Source of the DNA: an actinobacterium SCGC AAA028-A23
GTDB lineage: Bacteria; Actinomycetota; Actinomycetes; Nanopelagicales; Nanopelagicaceae
Direction of reading: 5' to 3'
Length of the DNA stretch: 45,122 nucleotides
NCBI GenBank assembly: GCA_000378905.1
Contig: KB900595.1
Coordinates: forward strand, 1-45,122
Shown: piece by piece, positions 1 to 9,952 of the stretch
Layout of the letters: every line of letters starts with the position of its first letter
Numbering within the stretch: the stretch's first letter is position 1
Program-made: the position numbers and the translations under genes
Notes under the pieces: model-generated
Databases searched by the model: none
What the model was told of the DNA's origin: nothing
The model's input: the letters and a program-made list of their open reading frames with translations, nothing else

Positions 1-1167
1 TATCTCTTTGATGAAAAAGGGAAGAGTTATTTGGATTTAGTGAATAACGTCGCTCATGTTGGTCATGGTCATCCAAGAGTGGTTGCAGCAGCTGCAGCTC
101 AGATGTCTGTTTTGAACACCAACACAAGATATTTGCACCAATCTGTTGTTGAGTATGGAAAAGCTTTGACCAGCACAATGCCTGATCCATTGTCAGTAAT
201 TTTCTTTGTAAACAGTGGAAGTGAAGCTAATGATTTAGCGATTAGGTTAGCTAGAACGCATACAAAGGCTAAGGCAGTAGTGGCACTTCGCCATGGTTAT
301 CATGGTCATACTCAATCAGTTGTAGAAATTAGCCCTTATAAATTTCTTGGAAAAGGTGGCCAAGGGGCGGCCTCCCATGTTGGTGTTGCTGAGCTACCAG
401 ATTTATTCCGCGGCAAATTCACCGGCAAAAAAGCCACCGATAGGTACATAGAAAACCTTAATAAAACTATCAAAGGCTTGAAGCAACCTTTGTCTGCTTT
501 TTTTGCTGAATCGATTGTAAGTACTGCAGGTCAAATTGTTTTGCCAGATGGCTACCTTGCAGCAGCTTACAAATTAGTTAGATCCCACGGCGGAGTGTGT
601 GTTAGTGATGAGGTTCAAATTGGAATGGGCAGGGTGGGAGATAAGTTCTGGGGTTTTGAATTGCACGGAGTTGTGCCAGATATTGTTACATTAGGTAAGC
701 CACTTGGAAATGGTCATCCATTAGCTGCAGTGGTAACAACACCTGAAATCGCAGCATCATTTAACAATGGCATGGAGTACTTCAATACATTTGGCGGAAA
801 TCCAGTGAGTGCTGCAATTGGACAAGCTGTTCTTGAGGTTGTTTATGATCAAAAACTTCAACTAAATGCGAAGAATATGGGCGAGTACTTGCGCCTGGGT
901 GTTAAAGAGTTAGGAAAGAAGTATCCAATAATTTCAGATGTTAGAGGCAGTGGATTGTTTATTGGCGTTGAGATGATGATTGATGAGAAAACTCCTGCAA
1001 CAAAAGAGGTTGCAGATTTAATGGAGTTCGCACTAGCTAAGGGAGTGCTTCTATCCTGCGATGGACCTGACAACAATGTGCTAAAGATTAAACCGCCACT
1101 TGTGATTACTAAAAATGATGTGGACCTGCTCTTAACTGTTTTAAGTGATTGGCTCGCTAAGAAATGA
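1..1167 (+). CDS. PLP-dependent class III aminotransferase (possibly phospho-lyase-like), 5'-truncated by window edge
   Basis: Frame is open upstream of the ORF-track start ([25 protein letters not shown]). Motifs [34 protein letters not shown] and [10 protein letters not shown] are typical of class III aminotransferases. Confidence 0.9.
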   Translation, partial: YLFDEKGKSYLDLVNNVAHVGHGHPRVVAAAAAQMSVLNTNTRYLHQSVVEYGKALTSTMPDPLSVIFFVNSGSEANDLAIRLARTHTKAKAVVALRHGYHGHTQSVVEISPYKFLGKGGQGAASHVGVAELPDLFRGKFTGKKATDRYIENLNKTIKGLKQPLSAFFAESIVSTAGQIVLPDGYLAAAYKLVRSHGGVCVSDEVQIGMGRVGDKFWGFELHGVVPDIVTLGKPLGNGHPLAAVVTTPEIAASFNNGMEYFNTFGGNPVSAAIGQAVLEVVYDQKLQLNAKNMGEYLRLGVKELGKKYPIISDVRGSGLFIGVEMMIDEKTPATKEVADLMEFALAKGVLLSCDGPDNNVLKIKPPLVITKNDVDLLLTVLSDWLAKK

Positions 1168-2261
1168 ATCCACCATTAACCGGAATTAAAATTGCTGATT
1201 TTTCTAGGGTACTGGCAGGCCCATACGCAACCATGCTTTTAGCCGATCTTGGGGCTGAGGTAATTAAGGTTGAACGTCCCGGAAGTGGCGATGACACCCG
1301 TGGCTGGGGGCCACCATTTGATTCAAATGGGGACTCCACATACTTTCTTTCAGTCAATCGCAATAAACAAGGTTTGTCATTGGATTTATCAAAAGAATCT
1401 GATCAGCAAAAAGCTCTAGAGTTAATTAACTCCTCCGATGTGGTGGTTGAAAATTTTGGTCCAGGTGGCATGGAAAAATACAACCTTGGTTATTCAAAAC
1501 TAATTAGTAATAATCCAAATTTGATTTACTGCTCAATTTCAGGATTTGGCACATCTGATAAAGCCACAAAGCTTCCTGGATATGACTTATTGGTGCAAGG
1601 TATGAGTGGATTAATGAGCATTACTGGCGGGGATGAAACAGATCCAACTAAGGTTGGAGTTGCCTTAGTTGATGTGATCACAGGCTTACATGCAGTTATT
1701 GGAATATTAGCCGCCTTGCGAGCTCGGGATGAGCAAGGTGTTGGACAAAAAGTGGAGTTGAATTTGTTAAGTTCAACATTGTCAGCCTTAGTCAATCAAG
1801 CATCTGCCTATATCTCAGGAGGTGTGATTCCAAAGGCGTTAGGAAATGTTCATCCATCAATTGCGCCATACCAAGTTTACGATGCCTCTGATAAGAAGTT
1901 CATAGTTGCAGTTGGCAATGACGCTCAATTTATTAAATTTGCTGGCATAGTATCTCCAGATTTACTTGGTGATAAAAGATTTGCGACCAATCAATTGCGT
2001 GTTGAGAATATAACTGCATTAAATGAGCGATTATCTTCAATCTTCTCCACCAAGAGTGCAGAGTATTGGGTGGATAAATTGCAACATATTCAGATTCCAA
2101 CCGGGGTGATTAACAATGTGAAAGAAGCATTTGATTTAGCCACCTCCCTTGGTTTGTCTCCGGTTGTAGAGATCGAAGGAGTTAAATCTGTTGCAAACCC
2201 GATCAAATTCAGTAAGACTCCAGTGCAATACAAAAGCGCTCCACCAAAGCTTTCAGATTAA
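1164..2261 (+). CDS. CaiB/BaiF family (family III) CoA-transferase
   Basis: N-terminus [51 protein letters not shown] is characteristic of this family. Overlaps the upstream gene by 4 nt. Confidence 0.92.
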   Translation: MNPPLTGIKIADFSRVLAGPYATMLLADLGAEVIKVERPGSGDDTRGWGPPFDSNGDSTYFLSVNRNKQGLSLDLSKESDQQKALELINSSDVVVENFGPGGMEKYNLGYSKLISNNPNLIYCSISGFGTSDKATKLPGYDLLVQGMSGLMSITGGDETDPTKVGVALVDVITGLHAVIGILAALRARDEQGVGQKVELNLLSSTLSALVNQASAYISGGVIPKALGNVHPSIAPYQVYDASDKKFIVAVGNDAQFIKFAGIVSPDLLGDKRFATNQLRVENITALNERLSSIFSTKSAEYWVDKLQHIQIPTGVINNVKEAFDLATSLGLSPVVEIEGVKSVANPIKFSKTPVQYKSAPPKLSD

Positions 2262-2280
2262 ATAATAATTCAGGGGCATT

Positions 2281-3006
2281 ATGAAAAGTGAGATAACTAC
2301 AAAATTTTCAATTCTTGCACTGCTTTGGGGCGTCTCTTTTTTATTGTTGCTTCGCGTAGTTCAAGCCTTTGACTGGGCTGCAGCAATTTCAGTCAGGGCT
2401 TTTATTGCAAGTGGTAGCTTATTTTTGTTGTCCCTCTTGCTAAGGCGAAAATTAGATTTTTCGGTTGGAGCAAAGCATTTTGCTGTGTTGGGTGCAACCT
2501 CTGTTTCCTTTCAACTAATTGGTTTATCAATCGCTGTCCCAAGAATCGGCACAGCATTAACCGCTATTTTGGTAGGAGCCATTCCACTTTTCTCATCTGT
2601 TATTGGAAGACTAATGAAGATTGAAGAGATTGATAAGGTTGGATTTATTGGCCTTGTATTAGGTTTTGTTGGAATAATATTTCTAGTGGGCTTTCCTTCA
2701 GCAAAGTTGGGATCAGATTTCTTTCTCGGATTCTTCCTTTGTTTAGCAGGCTGCATAAGCGCAGCATTTGGCAGTAATTACTCAAAATTAAAGCTTTCAA
2801 ATGCTGGAAATTGGGAGCAGGTTATTGGCGCAAAAGATCCGATTGAGATGCAGGTGGTTCCAGGCGATAGATTCATATTGATCACCGGCTCAATTGAGTT
2901 GGTGCAGAGAAATACCAAATCACAATTACCAATTACCGAAATATCCTTAGTGACCTCAACATCAAATCCGAAATCAATGTCAACATCCACATTTGAGACA
3001 CCGTAG
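2281..3006 (+). pseudogene. EamA/DMT-family transporter, 3' half missing; ORF reads through into antisense of an ornithine cyclodeaminase gene
   Basis: Hydrophobic EamA-like segments through about NWEQVIGA (about 2832). The remaining C-terminus (KDPIEMQVVPGDRF...) is the antisense frame of the OCD homolog and is not membrane-like. Confidence 0.7.
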
Positions 3007-3476
3007 ATTTTCTCTGGATGAAAAATACTCTGGGCCGCTCTTAAATGAGCTTGACCTTGGTGACCTAAACCAACCACCGCAATCCTTTTAACTTGATTAC
3101 TCAATTCAGAGGCTGCTGCCATGCTTGCACTAACGGTTCGCCATTTAGTTACTGATTCACCGTCGAGAAATAATTTAACACTTCCGGTTTGCGCATCGAT
3201 TACTGAAACCATAGTTTGTACTACAGGAATACTTCGATTGGAGTTGCTTGGAACCACCGTTCCGAACTTAACAATTGTTGGTCCCTCTTTTGAGGCTCTG
3301 GCAATGTAAGAAAATTGAGCATTTTCATTTTGAGCCAAGATCGCCCGAGGCCCCATGACCGCTTCATTTAAAAAGAAGTTCTTAAATACCTGTCGTTGAT
3401 TGTCGATGATTTTTTCGTATGTGCACAGTGAGTCAATCTCTTCGGCGCTAACAAATGGGGTTTGTATAAGAGCCAT
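2778..3476 (-). pseudogene. Ornithine cyclodeaminase/mu-crystallin family protein, C-terminally truncated
   Basis: OCD motifs TKWRTVSASMAAASEL, IAVVGLGHQGQAHLRAA, CDLVFLCTNSIEPV and GTTCISIGSFAP; family similarity ends at SIGSFAP (232 aa versus the usual ~310-330). Strong SD (aggagg) just upstream of the start. Confidence 0.72.
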
Positions 3477-3513
3477 ACCTCCTAGTGTAGATAGAATTGC
3501 CTACAATAACGAC

Positions 3514-4065
3514 ATGGAAAAGATCACACCCCGCAGGTTTGCGATAATTCAGATCACCAGCGCCGATCAGATAACCCCAAATATGAAAACCTCGCTGGTA
3601 GAACTTTTTGCAGACTCGATCGCCCATAACTACTCCGTTGGATTTATGAATGACTCTACCTCTGAAGATTATGAAGAGTTTTGGCGGCAGGAATTTTCAA
3701 AGATAAATTCAAAGAATGGCATTTTTCTAGCTGTTGCAGATGAACAAGTTTTAGGTTCAGTTATCGTTACCCCTGAATCTCGAGCAAATGGAAAGCATCG
3801 AGGTGAGTTTCGTAAATTGCTAGTCCACTCCTTAGCCCAAAAAATAGGGATAGGAAGCGCATTGGAACGAGCTGCTACTGAATATGCAAGATCGATAGGA
3901 CTTTCACTTCTATTTCTAGATTCAGCAACAAATTTTCTCGTTGAGGGAGTATATGAACAATGGGGTTGGAAGATGTCAGGTGAGATTCCACAGTATGCAA
4001 AAAACCCAGACGGGGAATTGGTTTCAACCTGGTTTTTCTACAAACTTCTCAATACCGAGAAATGA
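3514..4065 (+). CDS. GNAT-family N-acetyltransferase
   Basis: RGEFRKLLVHSLAQKIGIGSALERAATEYARSIG is an acetyl-CoA binding motif A pattern. Start taken at internal ATG 3514 (MEKITPRRF) because the longer ORF overlaps the OCD start. Confidence 0.82.
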   Translation: MEKITPRRFAIIQITSADQITPNMKTSLVELFADSIAHNYSVGFMNDSTSEDYEEFWRQEFSKINSKNGIFLAVADEQVLGSVIVTPESRANGKHRGEFRKLLVHSLAQKIGIGSALERAATEYARSIGLSLLFLDSATNFLVEGVYEQWGWKMSGEIPQYAKNPDGELVSTWFFYKLLNTEK

Positions 4066-4089
4066 TTCTTGTAAGGTTAAACTAGCCAT

Positions 4090-4305
4090 ATGAGATCTGG
4101 ATTTATGTTTTTTTGGGCAGTATTGGTTTCTGCCTACATGATGATCTCTTATCGCAATAAAGTTAAGGCTGATAAGAATTTAGCAAAAGTAAACTGGGAC
4201 ACCTACAAACTAAAACTTAGCCTTACCTGGTGGACCGGATTTTTGTGGGCTTCAGTAATTTTCACAATTTACTATCTAATAATCTCTGCAGGTTTAACCA
4301 ACTAA
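4090..4305 (+). CDS. Small membrane protein of unknown function (71 aa, two predicted TM segments)
   Basis: Two hydrophobic stretches (FMFFWAVLVSAYMMISY; WWTGFLWASVIFTIYYLIISA). Sits between convergently arranged genes without overlap. Confidence 0.6.
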   Translation: MRSGFMFFWAVLVSAYMMISYRNKVKADKNLAKVNWDTYKLKLSLTWWTGFLWASVIFTIYYLIISAGLTN

Positions 4306-4306
4306 T

Positions 4307-5974
4307 TTACTGCTCATTCCACCTAGGGCTAGTGCTTTTTGGTGGGTAAATTTCATCTTTGATTAAAACTATTCCGGGAGCATTACTATTTGCTCGCATC
4401 TTTAAAACTTTAGATAAATTATCCAAATCGGTCTCTGTAAACTCAATCCCAAATGAATCAGCTAGCTTTTTCCAATCAGGATTAAAAAGATTTACCCCTC
4501 GCTCCGGATGATTCATAACTAACTGATCAAATCTAAGCATTCCGTAGCCGCCATCATCGTGGAGCAAAATTGTTAGTGGTAATTGCTCTTGTGCAACTGT
4601 GGCCAACTCTCCTAGACCAAATGCAATTCCACCGTCGCCGCAAACAGTTAAAGTTGGAATTCCGGCAGCTGCTGGTCCAACACTTGCCGGTAAACCAAAA
4701 CCTAGGGTTCCCCAACCAACTGGATAAGCAATTGAACGCTCGCCCCTGGCTCTTAGATATACACCTGTCCAATAGCCAGAAATTGCCATATCGCAAACTA
4801 CATAATTCCGCTTTGGCCAACTCTTTTCAATGACATCAACTAATTTCATTCCCGCGCTGCCTTTATCGCTTTCAGCAATTCGCTTCCTACCCTGTTCACT
4901 TACACTCTCGATATCAATCCATTTCTGGCAGGAAGGCAAATCTAATAACTTGGTCGCAGTAGCAGCCAGATCAGAAGTTTTAACCACTAATTGAGCGGTT
5001 ATATTACGAAGTGCAATTGTTGGATCAGCGTCAAATAGAAGAATAGTTTTTGGGAAATTGATGCTCCAATTCTTTGTATTCATTCCATCTAGCTGTGAAC
5101 CAAATACTAATAACGCTTCGCACTGTCCTAAAACCTCTTCACACTCTTTTTCATGTATTGGCAGATCAAAGTAATTTCTACTTGAGCTTGCTACACCTCT
5201 GCCTGCAAAAGATGTAAAGATCGGAGCGTTTAAATGCTCAGAAAGCTTTGCGATCTGCTCCCCAGCCCCTTGCGCTCCGCCACCTGCCCAGATTCCAATT
5301 TTAGAAATACCCGCCAAAGATTTCTTAATCGCTTCAAAATCGATTGTTCTATTTCGCTCACTGGTTAGAAAATCACTGCAGCCTTTACTTGGGGCAGGAA
5401 TTGGTTGATCAAATTCTTGATTCAAAATATCTGCCGGAACTCCAATATACCCAGCACCTGTTGGCGCCTGGCCAAGCATTTCGACAAAATCTACAACTGT
5501 TGAAATTGCCTCAAGTGCTGAGGTTGTGCTCTTAGATAAAACTAATTCTTTATCGTTTATTTTTACTCGTTTTGCAAGGGGTGCGAATAAGGAGCTTTGA
5601 TCATTCATTTCATGCAAAATGCCACGAGCACCAGATTCAACTCTATTTTTCATCGGTGTCTCAGATGAGATCAAAAGAAGTTGTGAACCTGATATCGCAG
5701 CTTCACCAAAAGCACCCAGCGTATTTGCTGCACCAGGACCAGTTGTTGTTATCGCAACAGATAGTTTTCCTGTTGCCCTTGCTAGTCCGTCAGCTGCATA
5801 AACACAGCTTTGTTCATGCCTGACGCTAACAATTTCCGGTCTACTTTTTGAAAGTGCGTTCCAAAAGCCCAGGTTGTGTACGCCTGGAATACCAAATGCT
5901 TGCTTGACTCCTCGTTCGGCCAAAATATCTAGTATTACTGCGGCAACGGTGCGCTTTGAGCCATCCATGTTCAA
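4307..5974 (-). CDS. Thiamine-diphosphate-dependent enzyme, acetolactate synthase large-subunit-like
   Basis: FGIPGVHNLGFW, VRHEQSCVYAADGLARATGKL, TGPGAANTLGAFGEA and the ThDP motif GDGGIAFGLGELATVAQEQLPLTILLHDDGGYG. Confidence 0.9.
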   Translation of the reverse strand: MNMDGSKRTVAAVILDILAERGVKQAFGIPGVHNLGFWNALSKSRPEIVSVRHEQSCVYAADGLARATGKLSVAITTTGPGAANTLGAFGEAAISGSQLLLISSETPMKNRVESGARGILHEMNDQSSLFAPLAKRVKINDKELVLSKSTTSALEAISTVVDFVEMLGQAPTGAGYIGVPADILNQEFDQPIPAPSKGCSDFLTSERNRTIDFEAIKKSLAGISKIGIWAGGGAQGAGEQIAKLSEHLNAPIFTSFAGRGVASSSRNYFDLPIHEKECEEVLGQCEALLVFGSQLDGMNTKNWSINFPKTILLFDADPTIALRNITAQLVVKTSDLAATATKLLDLPSCQKWIDIESVSEQGRKRIAESDKGSAGMKLVDVIEKSWPKRNYVVCDMAISGYWTGVYLRARGERSIAYPVGWGTLGFGLPASVGPAAAGIPTLTVCGDGGIAFGLGELATVAQEQLPLTILLHDDGGYGMLRFDQLVMNHPERGVNLFNPDWKKLADSFGIEFTETDLDNLSKVLKMRANSNAPGIVLIKDEIYPPKSTSPRWNEQ

Positions 5975-6022
5975 ACCATATCGGCATTTTCCAATTTTGC
6001 TTATCTGAGAGAGAATGAGCCC

Positions 6023-7522
6023 ATGTTCACCTCAACTAACCCAACAGATATAAATGAAGTAATCGCAACAGTTCCGGAAAGCTCGGCGACTGAAATATTG
6101 ACCGTGCTACGAACTGCTAAAAAAGCGCAAAAGGGCTGGGCAAAGTTACCCGCACCTACTCGTGGACGAATCATTGCAAATGTTGGTCGCTTGGTTGAGA
6201 ACAATAAAGAGATTTTGGCCAAACTCATTACCAAGGAAATGGGCAAAGTTTATAGCGAGGCACTAGGTGAAGTTCAAGAGGTTGTAGATACCTGTGATTT
6301 CTTTTTAGGTGAAGGTCGCCGCCTTTATGGTCAAACCGTTCCAAGTGAGATGCAGAACAAAAACCTATTTACCTTCAGAATGCCAGTTGGCAATGTATTT
6401 GTTATAACTGCAGGAAACTTCCCAACTGCGGTGCCTTCCTGGTACATAGTCCCAGCACTTCTTGCTGGAAATACTGTTGTTTGGAAGCCATCTGAATTTA
6501 CGCCAGCAGTTGCCAATGCTTTGACTGAGATTTTCCATGCCGGTGGCGTTCCTAAAGATGTGCTGATAACTGTTGTAGCAGATGGAGCGCAAACATTTGC
6601 AGCTCTTGATGCGGGTTTGAAAGAGGGAGTAATAAATAAAGTTGGTTTTACAGGTTCAACTGAGGTTGGTAGAAAAATAGGCGCTAAAACAGGTGAATAC
6701 ATACAAAGTGCTTGTTTAGAGCTTGGCGGAAAGAATCCAATGGTTGTTATGCCTGATGCAAATATTGATCTTGCACTAGATGGCGCACTCTTTGCTGGAT
6801 TTGGAACAGCAGGCCAACGTTGCACATCACTTGGAACCTTGTGGATCCATGAATCAATTTATGACACAGTGCTGGCTAAATTTGCATCCCTTGTCGAGAA
6901 CGCAGCTGTTGGTGATCCATTTAAAGATGTCTTATTTGGACCAATGATTAGCCAGAAGTATTTAGACAACCATTTAGAGCATCTAAAAATGATCCAACCG
7001 CATCACAAAGTTCTTGGTTCTAGTTCAACTGGCAGAATTACAGCAAGCAACCCAAGAAAAGGTTTTGTAGGAGATCCTGAAAAGGGTGTATTTGCCCACC
7101 CAGTGATAGTTGCTGGTATTACTAAGGCTGATCAACTTTATTCAACTGAAACATTTGGGCCGTTAGTAACGGTTGGAAAATTCTCAACATTGGATGAAGC
7201 TATTGAATTGTCTAATGGTCATGGGTATGGACTTTCCTCAGCGATCTATACAACTGACCCACAAAATGTTTGGCGCTTTAGAGAAGGCATATCTGCTGGC
7301 ATGGTTTCCATAAACAACTCAACCTCTGGAGCTGAAGCTCACCTACCATTTGGTGGAAATGGCATGAGTGGAAATGGATCAAGACAAAGTGGAATTTGGG
7401 TGCTAGATCAATTCACTAGATGGCAATCAATGAACTGGGATTGGTCAAATAAACTTCAAAAGGCTCAGATGGATTTGATCGAGATTAAACACGATCCGAA
7501 ATTCATGTTAAACATTAAATAA
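6023..7522 (+). CDS. NAD(P)-dependent aldehyde dehydrogenase
   Basis: VFVITAGNFP, GFTGSTEVGRKIG, LELGGKNPMVVMPDANID and GQRCTSLGTLW (catalytic Cys). Confidence 0.93.
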   Translation: MFTSTNPTDINEVIATVPESSATEILTVLRTAKKAQKGWAKLPAPTRGRIIANVGRLVENNKEILAKLITKEMGKVYSEALGEVQEVVDTCDFFLGEGRRLYGQTVPSEMQNKNLFTFRMPVGNVFVITAGNFPTAVPSWYIVPALLAGNTVVWKPSEFTPAVANALTEIFHAGGVPKDVLITVVADGAQTFAALDAGLKEGVINKVGFTGSTEVGRKIGAKTGEYIQSACLELGGKNPMVVMPDANIDLALDGALFAGFGTAGQRCTSLGTLWIHESIYDTVLAKFASLVENAAVGDPFKDVLFGPMISQKYLDNHLEHLKMIQPHHKVLGSSSTGRITASNPRKGFVGDPEKGVFAHPVIVAGITKADQLYSTETFGPLVTVGKFSTLDEAIELSNGHGYGLSSAIYTTDPQNVWRFREGISAGMVSINNSTSGAEAHLPFGGNGMSGNGSRQSGIWVLDQFTRWQSMNWDWSNKLQKAQMDLIEIKHDPKFMLNIK

Positions 7523-8685
7523 TGTCTCTACCAAGCCAAGTAGATGTTGTAATTGTTGGCGGAGGGGTCATGGGAACCTCCGCTGCATTTCATCTTGCTG
7601 AAGCTGGAGTTTCTGTTTTACTCTGTGAAAAAAATGAATTAGCAAGCGGTTCAACTTCAAAGGCAGCAGGCGGAGTAAGAGCAAATTTTTCTGATGAATT
7701 TAATGTGGCATTAGGCGCAAGATCTCTTGAATTGTTTGCAAACTTTAACACTCGCCCCGGGTATGAAATTGATCTTCACCGGACTGGCTATCTTTTCGCG
7801 CTAACAAAACAATCTGATGTTGATCTATTTGAAAAATCAACCAAAATTCATAATCAATTTAATGTCGAATCAAAGATGCTGACTCCTAGTGAAGCTTTAA
7901 AAATCTCGCCATTGTTAAATACCTCAGATGTTCTTGCCGCATCCTTCACTCCTCATGATGGTCATTGCACCCCCGAAGCAGTTGTGCTTGGTTATGCCGG
8001 AGGGGCAAAAAAACTTGGTGCCACAGTAATAACTAATGTTGAGGTCACAGGAATTAATTTAAATGCAGGTGAAATCACCTCAGTTACTACCTCAGCTGGT
8101 GTTGTAAATACATCAACCGTTATTAATTGTGCTGGTGCCTGGTCTCCTAAAATAGGTTCAATGGTTGGTTTGGATTTACCGGTAACTGCATATAAACGTG
8201 AGTTAGTAATTACTGAAGCACTTGGGGAGACTTTTTCAGATCTGCCAGCGCAGATGCCAATGACTATTGATTACTCTTCTTCCCTTTATTGGCACCGTGA
8301 AGGAAAAGGATTGTTAATGGGATTTTCAGACAAAACTACTGAGCCAGGTTTTGATTTAAAACGTGATCCACAATTTTTAGAAAAATTAGGTGCAATTGCA
8401 ATCAATCGAGCACCGCGATTAATGGATGTTGGTATCGGTAAAGGTTGGGCAGGTTTGTATGAGGTGACACCAGATCACAATGCAATTCTTGGTGAGTTCA
8501 AAAAGATCTCACGTTTCTTTTATGCCACAGGTTTTAGCGGTCACGGATTTTTACAGGGTCCAGCAATTGGTGAAATCCTTAGAGATCTTTACCTTAATAA
8601 ACAACCTTTTGTGAATATAGATAAATTAAGCGCTGAACGCTTCTCCGGTAGTGGCCAGCTACGTCCTGAATACAACATCGTTTAG
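7522..8685 (+). CDS. FAD-dependent oxidoreductase, DAO/sarcosine-oxidase family
   Basis: VDVVIVGGGVMGTSAAFHLAEAGVSVLLCEKNELASGSTSKAAGG (Rossmann FAD fold) and C-terminal GFSGHGFLQGPAIGEILRDL. TAATG overlap with the upstream ALDH. Confidence 0.92.
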   Translation: MSLPSQVDVVIVGGGVMGTSAAFHLAEAGVSVLLCEKNELASGSTSKAAGGVRANFSDEFNVALGARSLELFANFNTRPGYEIDLHRTGYLFALTKQSDVDLFEKSTKIHNQFNVESKMLTPSEALKISPLLNTSDVLAASFTPHDGHCTPEAVVLGYAGGAKKLGATVITNVEVTGINLNAGEITSVTTSAGVVNTSTVINCAGAWSPKIGSMVGLDLPVTAYKRELVITEALGETFSDLPAQMPMTIDYSSSLYWHREGKGLLMGFSDKTTEPGFDLKRDPQFLEKLGAIAINRAPRLMDVGIGKGWAGLYEVTPDHNAILGEFKKISRFFYATGFSGHGFLQGPAIGEILRDLYLNKQPFVNIDKLSAERFSGSGQLRPEYNIV

Positions 8686-8764
8686 TAATGAGATTGATCA
8701 CCTGCATGTGTCGCCTAAGAGATTTTGATATCACCAACCACAATCTTGAGGATAGACTTTTGCC

Positions 8765-9949
8765 ATGAGTAAGCCACCTGCCGCTCCAATTCACCCACTT
8801 GTACTAATGCAAGTTGAGGCCAGACTTACTGAAGAACAAAAAGCAATTCAAAATGTGGTGCGAGATTTTGCTGCGAAAGAATTAAAACCAAATATTGCTG
8901 CCTGGTATGAAGATGGTCAGCTTCCAGCGAGGGATTTAGCAAAGGCTCTTGGTGGCATTGGCGTTCTGGGTATGCACCTAAAGAATTATGGCTGCGCAGG
9001 AACAGATGCAATGTCTTATGGCCTTGCTTGTATGGAATTAGAAGCGGTTGATTCTGGTTTGCGATCACTTGTGTCAGTGCAAGGGTCTCTTGCCATGTTT
9101 GCAATCTATAAATTCGGCAGCGAAGAACAAAAGCAAGAATGGCTGCCAAAAATGGCAAAGGGTGAAGCAATCGGATGTTTTGGATTAACTGAAGCAGACC
9201 ACGGATCAAACCCCTCTGGAATGGCAACCTTCGCTAAAAAAGATGGCAGTGACTGGATTATTAGTGGTTCAAAGATGTGGATTACCAATGGCAGCGTTGC
9301 AGATGTTGCAGTTATCTGGGCACAAACCGAAGAGGGCATAAGAGGTTTTTGTGTTCCAACTAAAACTGCAGGCTTGGTGATAAATCCAATTAAGCACAAG
9401 CTTTCACTGCGAGCATCAATAACTTCAGAATTAGTCTTTAACGACATGCGAGTTCCTGATTCAGCTCGACTCCCAGAGGCAACTAGTTTGCGAGCCCCCC
9501 TGCTATGTCTTGCTGAAGCACGTTATGGAATTATTTTTGGAACAGTTGGAGCAGCGCGAGATTGTTTTGAAGTCTCACTTGCTTATGCATCAACCCGTGA
9601 ACAGTTTGATGGCCCAATTTCAAAACATCAATTAACTCAGGCCAAATTTGCTGATATGGCAACCAAAATAACTACTTCAATGCTTCTTGCCTATCACCTG
9701 GCCGATCTAAAGGATGCAGGAAAGATACTTCCAGAACAGATCAGCATGGGTAAGTTTCATAATGTTAATGCAGCATTGGAGATTGCTCGAAGCGCTCGAT
9801 CAATTCTTGGTGGTGCAGGCATTACATCTGAGTATTCAATCTTTAGACATATGAGTAATCTTGAAACGGTATTAACTTACGAAGGAACCCACGAGATTCA
9901 TATGCTGGTTTTAGGTCAAGCACTTACTGGCATTGCAGCATTTAGATAA
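8765..9949 (+). CDS. Acyl-CoA dehydrogenase, glutaryl-CoA dehydrogenase-like
   Basis: CFGLTEADHGSNPSGM, SGSKMWITNGSVADVAVIWAQ, SILGGAGITSEYSIFRHMSNLETVLTYEGTHEIHMLVLGQALTG. Overall pattern resembles GcdH more than short-chain ACADs. Confidence 0.87.
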   Translation: MSKPPAAPIHPLVLMQVEARLTEEQKAIQNVVRDFAAKELKPNIAAWYEDGQLPARDLAKALGGIGVLGMHLKNYGCAGTDAMSYGLACMELEAVDSGLRSLVSVQGSLAMFAIYKFGSEEQKQEWLPKMAKGEAIGCFGLTEADHGSNPSGMATFAKKDGSDWIISGSKMWITNGSVADVAVIWAQTEEGIRGFCVPTKTAGLVINPIKHKLSLRASITSELVFNDMRVPDSARLPEATSLRAPLLCLAEARYGIIFGTVGAARDCFEVSLAYASTREQFDGPISKHQLTQAKFADMATKITTSMLLAYHLADLKDAGKILPEQISMGKFHNVNAALEIARSARSILGGAGITSEYSIFRHMSNLETVLTYEGTHEIHMLVLGQALTGIAAFR

Positions 9950-9952
9950 AAC

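Noticed and set aside
6331-6825. 164-aa minus-strand ORF opposite the aldehyde dehydrogenase
   Set aside because: Lies wholly within a strongly supported ALDH coding sequence; composition is typical of an antisense shadow frame.
8826-9447. Minus-strand ORFs (133 and 113 aa) opposite the acyl-CoA dehydrogenase
   Set aside because: Both overlap a strongly supported ACAD gene and show no domain-like patterns.
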